Assembly: GCF_027595985.1 (NCBI RefSeq)
Contig: NC_073311.1
Span: 34,627,557 to 34,691,556 of the forward strand
DNA: 64,000 nt
Direction: 5' to 3'
Source of the DNA: Sorex araneus
Taxonomy: Eukaryota > Chordata > Mammalia > Eulipotyphla > Soricidae
The translations under genes and the position numbers were made by a program. Shown piece after piece: positions 27,001 through 39,700 of the stretch (the stretch's first letter is position 1; each line of letters begins with the position of its first letter). A model generated the notes under the pieces. That model saw only the letters and a list, made by a program, of their open reading frames with translations, was not told where the DNA came from and ran no database searches.

Positions 27001-30000
27001 CAGAGCCCCACGCCGGCTGATGACGAGAAATAACCATCTCTTTTGGTTTGTTTTCCCTTTGTCAGGCAGTGTGGTGATTACAAAACAGGCGTGATCTCGG
27101 TGGCGCGGGACGAGGGGGGAAAAAATTAGAAAAGTTATGTAACAAACAGCAGGACTTAATATCTCTACATTCTCAGCAATGGAGAGCCATCAAATGCTTC
27201 CTTGACAGTGGGACTGTCTTCTCTTTTTTGGGGGGAAACCCTAGCAACAATAGTGAATTATGTGTTGAAACATGGACTGTAACCAAGATAAAGCGTAAAC
27301 AAAGTGAAACTTATCACTTACAAGGGCGGGGACTGGGGAGGCGGGAGGGGGCGGGAAGTATAATGGGGTTGGTTGGTGATGGAATATGGGCACGGGTGAA
27401 GGGAAGGGTGTTTGAGTACTGTATAACTGACATAATCCTGAGAACTTTGTAACCCTCCACATGGTGATTCAATAAAATTTAAATAAAAAAAAAAGAAAAT
27501 TCAAGAGATATTAACAAATTGCAACACCATTAAAATAGATATACAGTACAAAAATAAACACATTTTAAACTTTAAAAATTAATGTAAAAGTTAGTAAAAT
27601 TTGTTGAGATGACCAATGACCTACTTATTCTGAAAGCGAATATTCATCCATTATAGGAGAGTACTCTGCTGACAATTCTGCTGAAATGGCTGACAACGTA
27701 TCTCAAGTGGAATTCCTGATTTCTAATAGCAGCCCCACTCATTTGGGGAAGTTGTTACTTCCCCAAATAAATATGACTATCTACCCAGTTGGATTCCAAT
27801 AATCTAGAGTTCTTCTTGCTCCCTCCTTTCATTATCTCTGACTAGGTAATCAACAGATCTTGATAATCCAAATTTCTAATATCCATATTGTTACCTCAAA
27901 CACTTTAGTGTATACCAACATCATGTACTGTCTGTACAACTGCAGTAGTTTTGATTCATATTTCCTCAATCAGATTATACGATTCTCTACTCAAAACTTT
28001 CTAATCAATTCTCATTATCCTTGCATAAGACAAACCATTCTACTATCTCATGATCTATAATTTTGCATGGATATTCTGTGGCTCTTATCACCTTCTGTGA
28101 GCTTATCTCATATTACTATTCCTCTCTCCCACAATACTTAATTTAAATTGATCTTTGGTTTTTTAGAAAATTCCATGCTTGTCCTAGCTTTCAGATATTT
28201 TCCCAACTCACATATTTCATGTACAAACTCATACTCTCTTCAAAGATGATTGTTTGCTCGCTCAACTCATTACTGACTTCCATAGCACCATCAGCAGTTA
28301 CTTCCCCTAAGGAAATGTAAGCAACATGAGAAAAGTTCCTTGTGTGTCTATACCTCCAACACCTAGAATTGTGCCAAAAGCATAAAATCAATGTCTAGCA
28401 ATATTTCTTGAATGAGTAGCAGGAAAATAAATTTGAGAGCAATAGTACAAGGATTAAGAGACTTGCTTTGCAAGTGACCCACCCAGGTTGAATACTCATC
28501 AATGCATGTGGTCCCCCTCCCCAATGCCCCAAAGCAGTCAGAAATTATCCTGAGCACAGGACCAGGAAAAGCCCCTAACACTGCTGAGTGTGACCCAAAA
28601 ACAACAAAAAGATGAACAAACAAACAATAGCTGAGAAAAGAAAAAAAAAGAGCCTCAACTAATACTGTGGCATAAGAAATGAAAATATGTGATCTAGGAG
28701 GCAGACTAGAGGCAGCGCTATGGATAAGAGAAGGGCACTAAAGCCTTACACACTATCTTGTAATATACTCCTGTCACTGTCCCTGCAACTTTGCTCTAGA
28801 TTGTTCATATTAAGATTTTCTAGACATCTTTTTCCATGTTGAAGACTACTTGCACTTTACTTCTTTTCACAAACTGGTTTCTTTTCTCTTTCATCACCAA
28901 ATGTCTTTAAACTAAGCCCTCATAAAGTCTCAATAATGACCATAATGGTTTCTAAAAAACCCAATTTTTGAGCCTGTCTTTACTCAGACTGTTCATTAAT
29001 TTTTAAAAATTAGATAGCTTGGGCCAGGCCATCATACAGGGGTTAAAACACTTGCCTGGCATGCAAACAATACCACTTTGATCCCAAGCACCATATATGA
29101 TCCCCTAAGCACCGCTAGGAGTGACACCTGAGCAGAGAGAGGAGAGCAAGCCCTGTGCACTTGGGTATGAACCAAAAACAAAAACAAAAATTAAAAAAAA
29201 TTTTGATTTTCAAATGATTCAGATGTCTGTCTTTAAGAAGCTCTGAGAGAAATTTGAGGGAAATCTATTTGAGGGAAACCAAAAATTGAAAAAAAAATCA
29301 TTGTCATAGCTTGATAATAGCCATAAAAGTAAATCCAAAGTTCCAAAGAATATAGGAAGTCATTTATAATTTATCTTTCACAAACTAATCAGCTTTTGCT
29401 CTAAAGCAGATTAAATTACATTTCTCTGTTCCTAAAAATCTTTAATCCTTTATTATTAAACATTTAAAGTAGAAATAACTGCATAAGACATACTGTGTTC
29501 TGACCATCCAATTCTGTAACCTTATCTCCCTAATTATCCACTGACCGTATGCTCTATAACATTTTTATAATGACATATTTAAAGCTTTGCAAACTTTGCT
29601 AATACTGTTTTCTCTTCTGAAGTGTCTAATTTCCTTTGATTTAAACTTTCAAAATTACAGACTCAGTTACAGGCTATTTCCTCTCAAAAATTAGTCAAAT
29701 TTCCATTAATTTTTTTTTCTTATAGTTCTGATCAAATCCAGTGTCAACTATTATAGCTTTAAAAAATAATTCTCTCTGTATATGTAATAGTACATATGCT
29801 TACATATTCTCTTCATATATATACAATACCTATATTAGATATACGTGTGGGATAACATTGATTTGTCTTTTCTACCTTTCCACAGGGAGCTTAGGTTTAT
29901 CGGGTTACACCCATCACAGTGCTCCTGAGTCACTTCCATTCCTTTGCTTATCTGTAGCAACCTCTTTCTTTGTGCCCGGCTTCCCTAACCGGTCTATTAC

Positions 30001-33000
30001 CTTTCTCCCCTAATCAAACTCTTGTTAACTTGTAAGGTCTGATCCTTCATAGGACACTGGTCTTGTATTCATAAGTGAAATATCGTTTTTTCCTTCTCTT
30101 ATGTCCTTTTGCATAGTTTACTTTAAAGCAACGTCCTTCTAGTATAGACAATGGAAGACAGTTAATGCTATGCTTTCATAACTGGGAGTTAACTGACTCC
30201 GAATAATATTCATTCCTGGGAATCTTTTTTTCTGGACTTAAGCCTCAGCTGCCCTTACTTCCTAGCACCCCAAAAGCAGGGTCCCGATGAGGGACTGGAT
30301 GGACCCAGAGAAAGCTGTGAGCTACCCTAGCATTGAAGTGGGCCAGGCCAGGGGCTGGAGCGATAGCACAGCAGGTAGGGAGTTTGCCTTGCACAAGGCT
30401 GGCCCGGGTTCGATTCCCAGCATCCCATATGGTCCCCTGAGCACCGCCAGGGGTGATTCCTGAGTGCAGAGATAGGTGTGACCCAAAAAGCAAAGAAAAA
30501 AAAGAAATGGGCCAGGCCAAAGTGCCACAATACTTAACTATAAGTTAAGATAATGGACAAATTCTGTCATGATCCAAAAAAGTAATGACTAGACCAGGAC
30601 CCTGCTAGGGTTAGAAAAAATTAATCTGCTTGAGCACTGTAGTCTGAGATCTATAGCAAGATGCCCCAGGACAGCCATCCTATAAGCTTAATATATATCT
30701 CTTACTGTGTCCACACAAAATGACTAATATTATGAATGTTTATATGTTTGCTGGACTAAGGAAAGGAGAAACACACCCATAGGTGGAATTTCGCTCTTGG
30801 GTGGGTCGTCCTGCTGAATGAGAGTTTGTCCTAGAAGAAGCTTCTCCTGAGAAAAGGATTTTATCTCTGTTGACTGCATGTCCACACTGTGTGTAATCCC
30901 CAACCTCTCATGCTTTGGGATATAACCAAAGCTTTTAGAGTGGGCTGGGAGAACCAGAAGGAGGACGGAGAAGAATGAAAGGGAATTGGGAGAAGGAGAA
31001 TGAAGGGTTTAGGGGAAGGGTGAGCAAGAGAAACGGAGATGAGATTGGAATAAACTGCAAATGATAACAAACAGCCTGGGCCTCATTCCCTCTGTTGTCC
31101 GCCCATTGCCACCAGCTGCCCCAGGGTGGGGGAAGTGGTGAGAGACCACCGAACGCAGGCAGCGAGGGAAAGAGAGAACTGCGGCCTTTCATAATTTATT
31201 TTTTCAATACACAATAGGTATATATACGTGCTTCCTCATTATATTACAAGCTTCTTGGGGTTGAAAACATAGTACAGCATTTAAGGCATCTGCCTTGCTA
31301 AAAAAGACCTGAGTTCGATCTCAGGCACCACAGATGGCCCCACAAGCCCTTTGAGGAGTGACCCCTGAGCTCAGAGTCAGGAATAAACACTGAGTACTGT
31401 TGGATGTGACCAGAAACAAACAAACAAAACTCATGAGCCTCTTGATTGTAGGGAGTAACAGCCTATTCATTCCATATTGTTATATTTGGTTTTGAATAAA
31501 GTTGGTGCAGAGATGACAGATATACATGTCTGCTTGCTTGCGTTTTGATCCTTGATTAGTGCCTCCCAATTAATATATATCTATAATGCTTGTATATGTG
31601 CATGCTTTATATATACACAAGTATGCACATATATGCACATTAAGCCCACTTACACATTAACCTTATCTTTCATATTTCACTGAGTTAGTAATCACATTGT
31701 CACAGACCATTACCATATGGTCTACTATACTGACACTAAAATATTTGCTATACTTCATAAAATATCCAACAATTACTTGCTTCCATGTTGCACTGAAAAC
31801 AGTACTAGTCACTTTAAATACATAACAATTTTGCAACATTATAGCACCATTTTATTAAGTGTTTCATTTATAGAGGAAGGAAGCACTCCCTGCCACCATA
31901 AAGTTAATACCTATCACAGTAAATATGAATTCAGATCTGCTTAGTTCCAAACTTTTTGTTACTCTAATCCTCAACAGAATCTAACTATTCTTGCTTTTCT
32001 GTGATTCTTCAATTACTCTAAATGTTAAGTCTAATTTACCCAGACTGGCTCTCCACCCAGTTCTCTCCCAATGCTGTATTCCCTGAAGGTTCCTTTCTCC
32101 AGCATTCATACACTAAAACAAGTGAACTACTTCTATGGACTGGGTAATTTTTGCACTCCCATCCACCAAAACTCATAGGTTGAAGCCTGCATTTCCAATG
32201 TGATATTTGGAGGAGGGCCACAATAGAATAGTGACCTCATTAGGAAAAATGTGAACATTGGGAGAACCTCAGTGAGGCTACAACTGTCTATTAGCCAGGA
32301 AGTGGGTCATCACCAGGCTAGGCGAGGTGGCTTTATATTGAACTTCCCATCTTTCAGAACTGTAAAAAATAAATGTTTATTGCTTATTTCATTATAAGGC
32401 CCAAACTATAACTACTGAAAGAATTTTTTTAAAATCTCACAATCTAATATCAAGTATTATCTAATGTCTAATTTGCCTATTATCTTAAACTCTGGGACAT
32501 GATCTTGTAGCTTTAAGAAAATATATTTTAAAATAAATTAAAACTTAACATTAGTAACATCAGTAAACGTTTCATTTGTACACCTAATTCCATATAACCA
32601 CATACCTCTAAGTTCATGTAAAGTTTATTAGGCAAAAAAATAATTAAAAATAGATAAAAGTTTAAGAAGCCCTCATCTAGCAAAGTCATACAAAATATAA
32701 AAGTCAGTAATCAAAAACAAAACTGAAAGAAATCTTATTGTAACTAGAAATTTAGTGTTTCAGGGTGCTAAAGTAGATGTTTCTTAAATTCACTATTGCT
32801 CTGAAAATAAAGATCTGGGGGCCACAGAGAGTACAGGTGCTTGCCTTGCACAGAATCAATCCCAACACCGCACAGCTCCTGTAAGCATGGCTGATGAGTG
32901 TCCTGGAGGCCCTTTAGCACCACTGGAGAAGCCACAGCACTGCAGGGTTCTCAAGCCTTCAGATTTGGCCAAGAAATGCCAGGAGGAGCCAGCAGTCTTC

Positions 33001-33727
33001 TGAGCAGCTCATGGGAGCCCCCGCCCCCAAAGTATTTGCATATGAAGCTATTTTAAAATTTTAAGGACCACAAGATACCAAAGTCTACAACAAAATTTAT
33101 ATTGTGATCATTCTATCCTGACTTAAGATTATATATAAAAACACACAAAAAATCTTATATCTTTATTGAAAAACTACTCTTATAAAGTAACATAATAATT
33201 ACGAAAAGTGGTCCAACAGGCTGGACATGTGTTCTGCATGAAGGCATGCAGGAGGTCCTTGTTTGATCTCTGGTACTGCATGGTCCCCAGAGCACTGCCA
33301 GGAGCAACCCCCAACAGTGAGCTCTGCTAATGTGGCCCAAAATAACAAACACACAAAAAATGTGACATATTTCATTTGTTCTCATGCATGAGACTTTTCT
33401 CTTCTCCGTGGATCAATAATAAATAATATACACATGCCAACAATAAGAAAACATTCATTTTGTTCACATATTAATAATACACTTATATGAACTCTGTAAT
33501 AGACAAGTTTATTTTTTTTTAAACTCTTTTACTGAATCACTGTGAGATAGACCATTACAAAGCTGTTCATGATTGGATTTCAGTCATACAATATTCCAAC
33601 AGCTATCCCTCCACCAGTGTACATTTCCCAGCACCAATGTCCCCAGGTTACTTCCCATCACCCCACCCCTGCCTGCATCTATGGCAGGCGCTTTTCTTTT
33701 TTTTTCTCTCTCTCTCTCAGGCGCTTT

Positions 33728-33790
<63 letters not shown>

Positions 33791-36700
33791 ACTCTCTCTC
33801 TGTCTCTCTCTCTGTGTCCCCTGCTCTCTCCAAGTTTTAAAACATAAGACTAAAGAACAGATAACCCAATAATAAATTAGACTGTTTAGAAACAAAAACC
33901 ATCATGATATGACTTATCATATCATATGATTACACAAAACTTTAAGCTCACTGAATTTTTTGGTATCCTTTTTTGTAATTTTTTTCTTGATTATTTTCCC
34001 TCAATAAAAAAATTTATTTTAAATTATTTTAAATATCTCAATATACTACTAATATGTACATTATTCTCTTAGTGTTATTTTGCAAAAAAACAGATTTATG
34101 ACTACTAAATGATTAGTGCCAGAATTTTAAAAGATAATCTTACTCGAAGCAGAAAAATTACCCTATAGTTACAAAATTTATAATCATGACAAACCAGTCA
34201 TATTAAATTCCATTCTATTTAGTTATACCGGAACATTTTGAGCTTACATAAAATTTTTTTTGTTATAATTCATCTGTGTTAACTAAATTACTTTAACTAC
34301 AAACCTTTTCTTCCTGTAAGAATTAAACACATATCATATTACTACCTTCTGTGCCAGAGCAGTCTTTACTTCTCCTTGTAGTGCTTCAATTTGCTTTTTC
34401 TTCTGTTCAGTCAGTTGTTTGAGCTCATTTATGTTCCCTTGAAATTGCTGCTGTTCTTTTTCCTTTTGCTTTAATGAATCCTGGGCCTGTATGATTTGAC
34501 CCTGCACTAAACTGAGTTCCAACTTCAGCTGATGAGAAATCTACAAGAAAAGAAAATTTATTTACATTAATTTATTCTTTCACAATTACTGACCAACAAG
34601 CAATATTCTAGGGATAAACTATTGAATCTGTTGATCACAAGTAGTAAACAAAAAAACATCCTGTGCTCATAGATTTTTCAGAACTGGCATAATTCATTAT
34701 CAGATCACATGCTGGATTAATCATCAGTACTTGCTTACTAAACAATATTTATATAGAATTTGTAGGAATTTTTCTTGCATTTCCTTGTATCGTAGAAAAT
34801 AAAAATATAAATTTTCAGAACTTTCACTGTATCACTGTCACTGTCATCCCATTGTCATTGCTCGTTGATTTACTCGAGTGGGCACCAGTAACGTCTCTAT
34901 TACACTCAGCCCTGAGATTTTAGGAGCCTCTCTTTACTCATCTTTCCCAACGACTGAAGGCTCTTTCAGGGTCAGAAAAATGAGACCTATCATTACTGTT
35001 TTTGGCATATTGAATACACCATGGGTAGTGTGCTAGACTCTGCCGTGCGGGCAGGATACTCTTGGTAGCTTGCCAGGCTCTCCGAGAGGGTTGTATATAT
35101 CTTTTACTGTATTCGGGATATGAATACACCATGGGGAGCTTGCCAGGCTCTCCCATGCGGGCAATAGACTCTTGGTAGCTTGTCAGGTTCTCCAAGAGGG
35201 AGAACAGGCTATTATATGTCTTCTGGGAACTTGGTTTTATAGTTTCTGAATGTTTGCCGTTGATGGGATTACACGACACCGGGGGCAGTTTCTTGGTATG
35301 ACTGCCTAGCTACTGGAAAATGGGGGATCTGGGTGGAAAAGGCCCAGTTCCGATCCGAGCAGCCTTGGAGATCTGGGTCCAGGTCCCCAGGTTCAGAACT
35401 TTGGAATATCTAATATCTGTTAATAATATTTTCAAAATGCTATTTAGTCATTTAATAAGACTAAATTCACTTCTGACCTATGTGTAGTGTTATAAATTAC
35501 AATATGTTACCTCATTTACAACTGTGGGCATAATTTTGCTATCACCTTACTTTTATAACCTATAAGGATATATTTTTGTTCAAATAGATATATTATAGAA
35601 ACCATACTGAGGTCCTCTATGGCCAAGTTGGAAGAACTAACCCTGCTCTTACAAAGTCTTTTTTTCATGTGTTTTTTGTTTATTCTTATTTCAAGTGGGG
35701 GAGTCCACACAGCACTGCAGTTGGGGCTACTCTTGGCTTGGTGCTCAGAGTTTACTCAAGGTGGTACTTCAAAGGACCACACAGTATTGGTCATCAAATA
35801 TATCATTAATAAAAATGCCTTAAAATTAAAATCTCTTAAAAGCTCATTTACATTAAAAGTTATCAAGACATTTTCAACCATATTTTCTAACCTAGATTAT
35901 CTAATTATAACACTAACTTTAGTTAACATTATTTTCTAATTTTATTAACTATAGTTCCTTATTTTGGGACTTTTATTATAATCAACTTGAATCTTTTAAG
36001 TAGTTAATTGAACATGTGGCAATTTTAAACTATAGTCTAATACATTTTAGAGAACTAAATCTTCCTTTCAATTAAGTGTCAGTATGAAAATTTGAGAAAC
36101 TAAGTATTATCATGATCATACATTCATTTTTACATGAAAACAAAGAAAATCTCACCTCCTTCTCTTTTTCAAGTGACTTTTCCAGTTCATTTTGAACCTT
36201 AAGTGTGCTTTCTGTCTGTACTTGAAGTTGAGACTTTAATTCTTTACAAGTCTTTTCCTAAAAAAATGGAAACTACATTATGCAGAAAATATTTATAGTG
36301 AGTTTACGAAGTTTGGTATACAAACTTAGTATGACCAAATATATATTTATAAACTAAAATTATTAATAGCTTAAGACAGGATAAAATCATCCATTCCAAC
36401 TTTAAAATCAGACAAATACAGCAGTAAAGTAGGAGGGAGATGAAAAGGTTAAGTGTTTTGAGCTCAAACAATTGCAAAAATAAATACTGGAGACAATTTT
36501 TTAAAAAAGTTTTTAAAGCACATTTGTTAGACAGTGAGGAAAGAAGCATGTTCTTGGAATAGAATACAGGACTGCATACATGTGACGTATGTGCTCTACT
36601 AGTGGCCCTAAAAACACACATTTAAATCACAAAATTATGACAGGCTGACTAGACTATACTGAAGGTATAGTAGAACAAATTAAGCTACAAGAAAATTAAA

Positions 36701-39700
36701 AACAGAACGTCTGAAAGGAATGAAAAAAGTAAAAATAATCAGAAAGGTATAACAAGACAAGAAACATTTTACAGAAACATAAAAGGAACATGATTAGGGC
36801 CAAAGCAATAGTACAGCAGGCAGAGCTCTTGTCTTACATAGCGCCAACCAAGACTGTATTCCAGACACCCTTAAGCGTCCCAAGAGCAATGCCAAGGGTG
36901 ATCTCTGAAAACAGAGCCAGGAGTATCCTGAGCACCACAAGGTGTGGCCCAAAAACAAATGGAATAAGAAAATGAATGCTATTGGAGCCAGAGCTATAGT
37001 ACAGCGGGTAGGGTGTTTGTCTTGTGTGTGGCTGACGTAGGATCAATCCCCGGCATCCCATATGGTACCCTAAGCACCACCAGGAGTAACTCCTGAGTTC
37101 AGAGCCAGGAGTAAGCCCTGAGCATCGCTGGGTGTGACACACAGCCCCCCCACCAAAAAAAAAAAAAAAGTGAATGCTATCATAATAAATGCAATTTTTT
37201 TTCTATGACTGACCTTTATCCCATTGCTCATAGATTTGTTTGAGTGGGCACCAGTAATGCCTCTCATTGAGAGACTTATTGTTACTGTTTTTGGCATATC
37301 CAATACGCACCGGCAGCTTGCCAGGCTCTGCTGCGCGGGCTCGATACTCTCGGTAGCTTGCCAGGCTCTCCGAGAGGGGCGGAGGAATCGAACTCCGGTC
37401 GGCCACGTGAAAGGCGAACACCCAACCACTGTGTCCAGCCCACTGACCTTTATACTAAAAGTAAAAAGAGAGGCTTATTTTTGTTCTTACTCTGTTTTAT
37501 TCTATGTCATTTAAACAATTTCTGAGACTGTTTTCTCATGAGCGGGGACTTTGTCCGGCAATGCTCAAGAGTCACTCCCGGCAGTGCTTGGGAGACCATA
37601 TGTGGTGCCTGAGGCTCACTCAGGATTGGTTTAATACAAGGCACATGCCTTACCTCCTGTACTATTTCTCTGGCTCTACTGTTTAAGTTTGTTCTATTCT
37701 ACCTCTAAGCAGAGGACTGGAACATCCAGCCCACATGTCAGATAAACCCATGAAATCATATTTTCTAGTGCTGGTAGATGACAGAATGGATATGAACGGT
37801 TCTTGTCAATGCCAAACAGCCCATCTATCTGCCTGTATTACATGGTCAGTGAAACATGTTATAAATATCCAAATGACCCTTAACAAAAAAAGGTTCCCCA
37901 AACCCACTTTAAGATATAGCAGTTAATATTGTTTTAGAAAATTCATTAACAATTAGAAATTTTATAGTACTAGAATTAAAAGTTTCAACAAGTTATTCTA
38001 GCCGTTTTTCAAGAATCAGAGAAACATAGCTAATAGCTATATTCTCTATGGAAAGACCCCTCAAGATAAACATGCTACAATCCCCAAATGCAGCATCCTA
38101 CCATCTGGAAAATACATCCCAATACCTTATTTTCAAGTTAAGCAATTCCAATTCCTTCTTCAGACAAACCATTTTAACTAGAATAACAATTCAGCATAAA
38201 ATTTGGTAGAGAAAAAGGGTGTATTTCATATACAGTTATCACTTCAATTTAAGAAAGTAAATGTACATACTAACCAAATCTAATATAGCAGATTTTCCTT
38301 TCTGACTTTCCTTTTCAAATTCACTCTTGGTGTTTTTCAAAGAATCAGAAACTTTTGATAATTTCTCTTTTGTTGTATAAAGTTCAGTCGTTAGAGTTTC
38401 TTTCTCCGTCTTCACTTTTTCTAGTTCTGTTGCTGCAGTTTGAATTCTGCTATTCAATTCCTTGTGTTGTATCTTTGCAGCTTGATTTAAATTTTCAATT
38501 TCTTGTTTAAGGACTATTTTTTCTTCCTCGTGTTTTGAAAGCATTTGCTTAACATTTTCAAGAGCTTCAGATTTTTTCTGTAGATCCAACTTTGTATTGG
38601 ATACTCTAAATATTTAAAAAATCCTTTTAGTAACATAATTTACCATTGAGAACAAGTAAATAACTTATTGCTTATTAAAACTTACTTTTGTGGTTCAGAA
38701 GTAAAATAACAATAAGAACATAATATGATAAAATCACACAACTGGAAAAAAAGCTGAAGAACATATGATATATTCATTTAACAGATGAAGATCTTACTCA
38801 AGACAAATAAGTTGGTGGTAATGTCAAGGCCATCTATGTCTCCTAGTTTACCCAATTTTATCCATTTCAATGAACTCAAATAAACACATAGCAGATTGAC
38901 CAATAGAAAAATTTTTTCATATGCCCTGAAAATCTCATTTTGTTAGTACTCAAAGTACATAGATAATTTTGTCTTTCTGAAAAACATAACATGTGTTTTG
39001 GTAGATCTTAAATTTTTTTAATCTAATTTTAATACAAAATTATAAATTAAAATTTTTTTAAAATATTTTATTTCAAACACTTGATCTTAGCCAAAAAGCC
39101 GAGAAGCAATTTTCATTTCAAACATAAAAAATACGTAAGATTTACTTTAATTTTATCTAGAAGAATATATAGGATATTTGCAATGGTTTCCCCTTACCCC
39201 AGATTTTTATACCTGAACAAATAGTTGTAAGTACAAGAAAATGAAAAATATAACTTGTAAGTACAATTAAACTACAGATTTCTATTTTCATACAAGAAAT
39301 GAGGCATATCATATTCTAAAAGAAACAGATATGTTAAAGGTGATTCTTAAATAAGAAAATTATATGCAAAGTAATACTGTTTCTAGTATGCATAGCATTA
39401 TAACACATTGACACTGACACTGTAATTTGTGTTAAACTACAGCCAAGTATGAGCCACCAATGAAATGTGCAAACATAAACATGTTAAGTATATTTCATTA
39501 TCAGTATTGTCCAAAAATATGCTGAAGAGGGGCTGGAGTGATAGCACATCAGGTAGGGCATTTGCCTTGCATGAAGCTGACCCGGGTTTGATTCCCAGCA
39601 TCTCATATGGTCCCCTGAGCACCACCAGGGGTATTCCTGAGTGCAGAGTCAGAAGTGACCCCCTGTGCATAGCTGGGTGTGACCCAAAAGAAAACAAAAA

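Noticed and set aside
26599..27037. Frames of 80-100 codons on the - strand
   Set aside because: No conserved motif or shared frame between the tandem units; non-coding repeat sequence.
26209..27300. Direct repeats as a CRISPR-like array
   Set aside because: Units are ~160 bp, diverged and without spacers, in a mammalian genome; they are retroposon-internal repeats.
33569..33895. Overlapping frames of Ser-Leu or Arg-Glu repeats
   Set aside because: Translation of the (CT)n tract in several frames.
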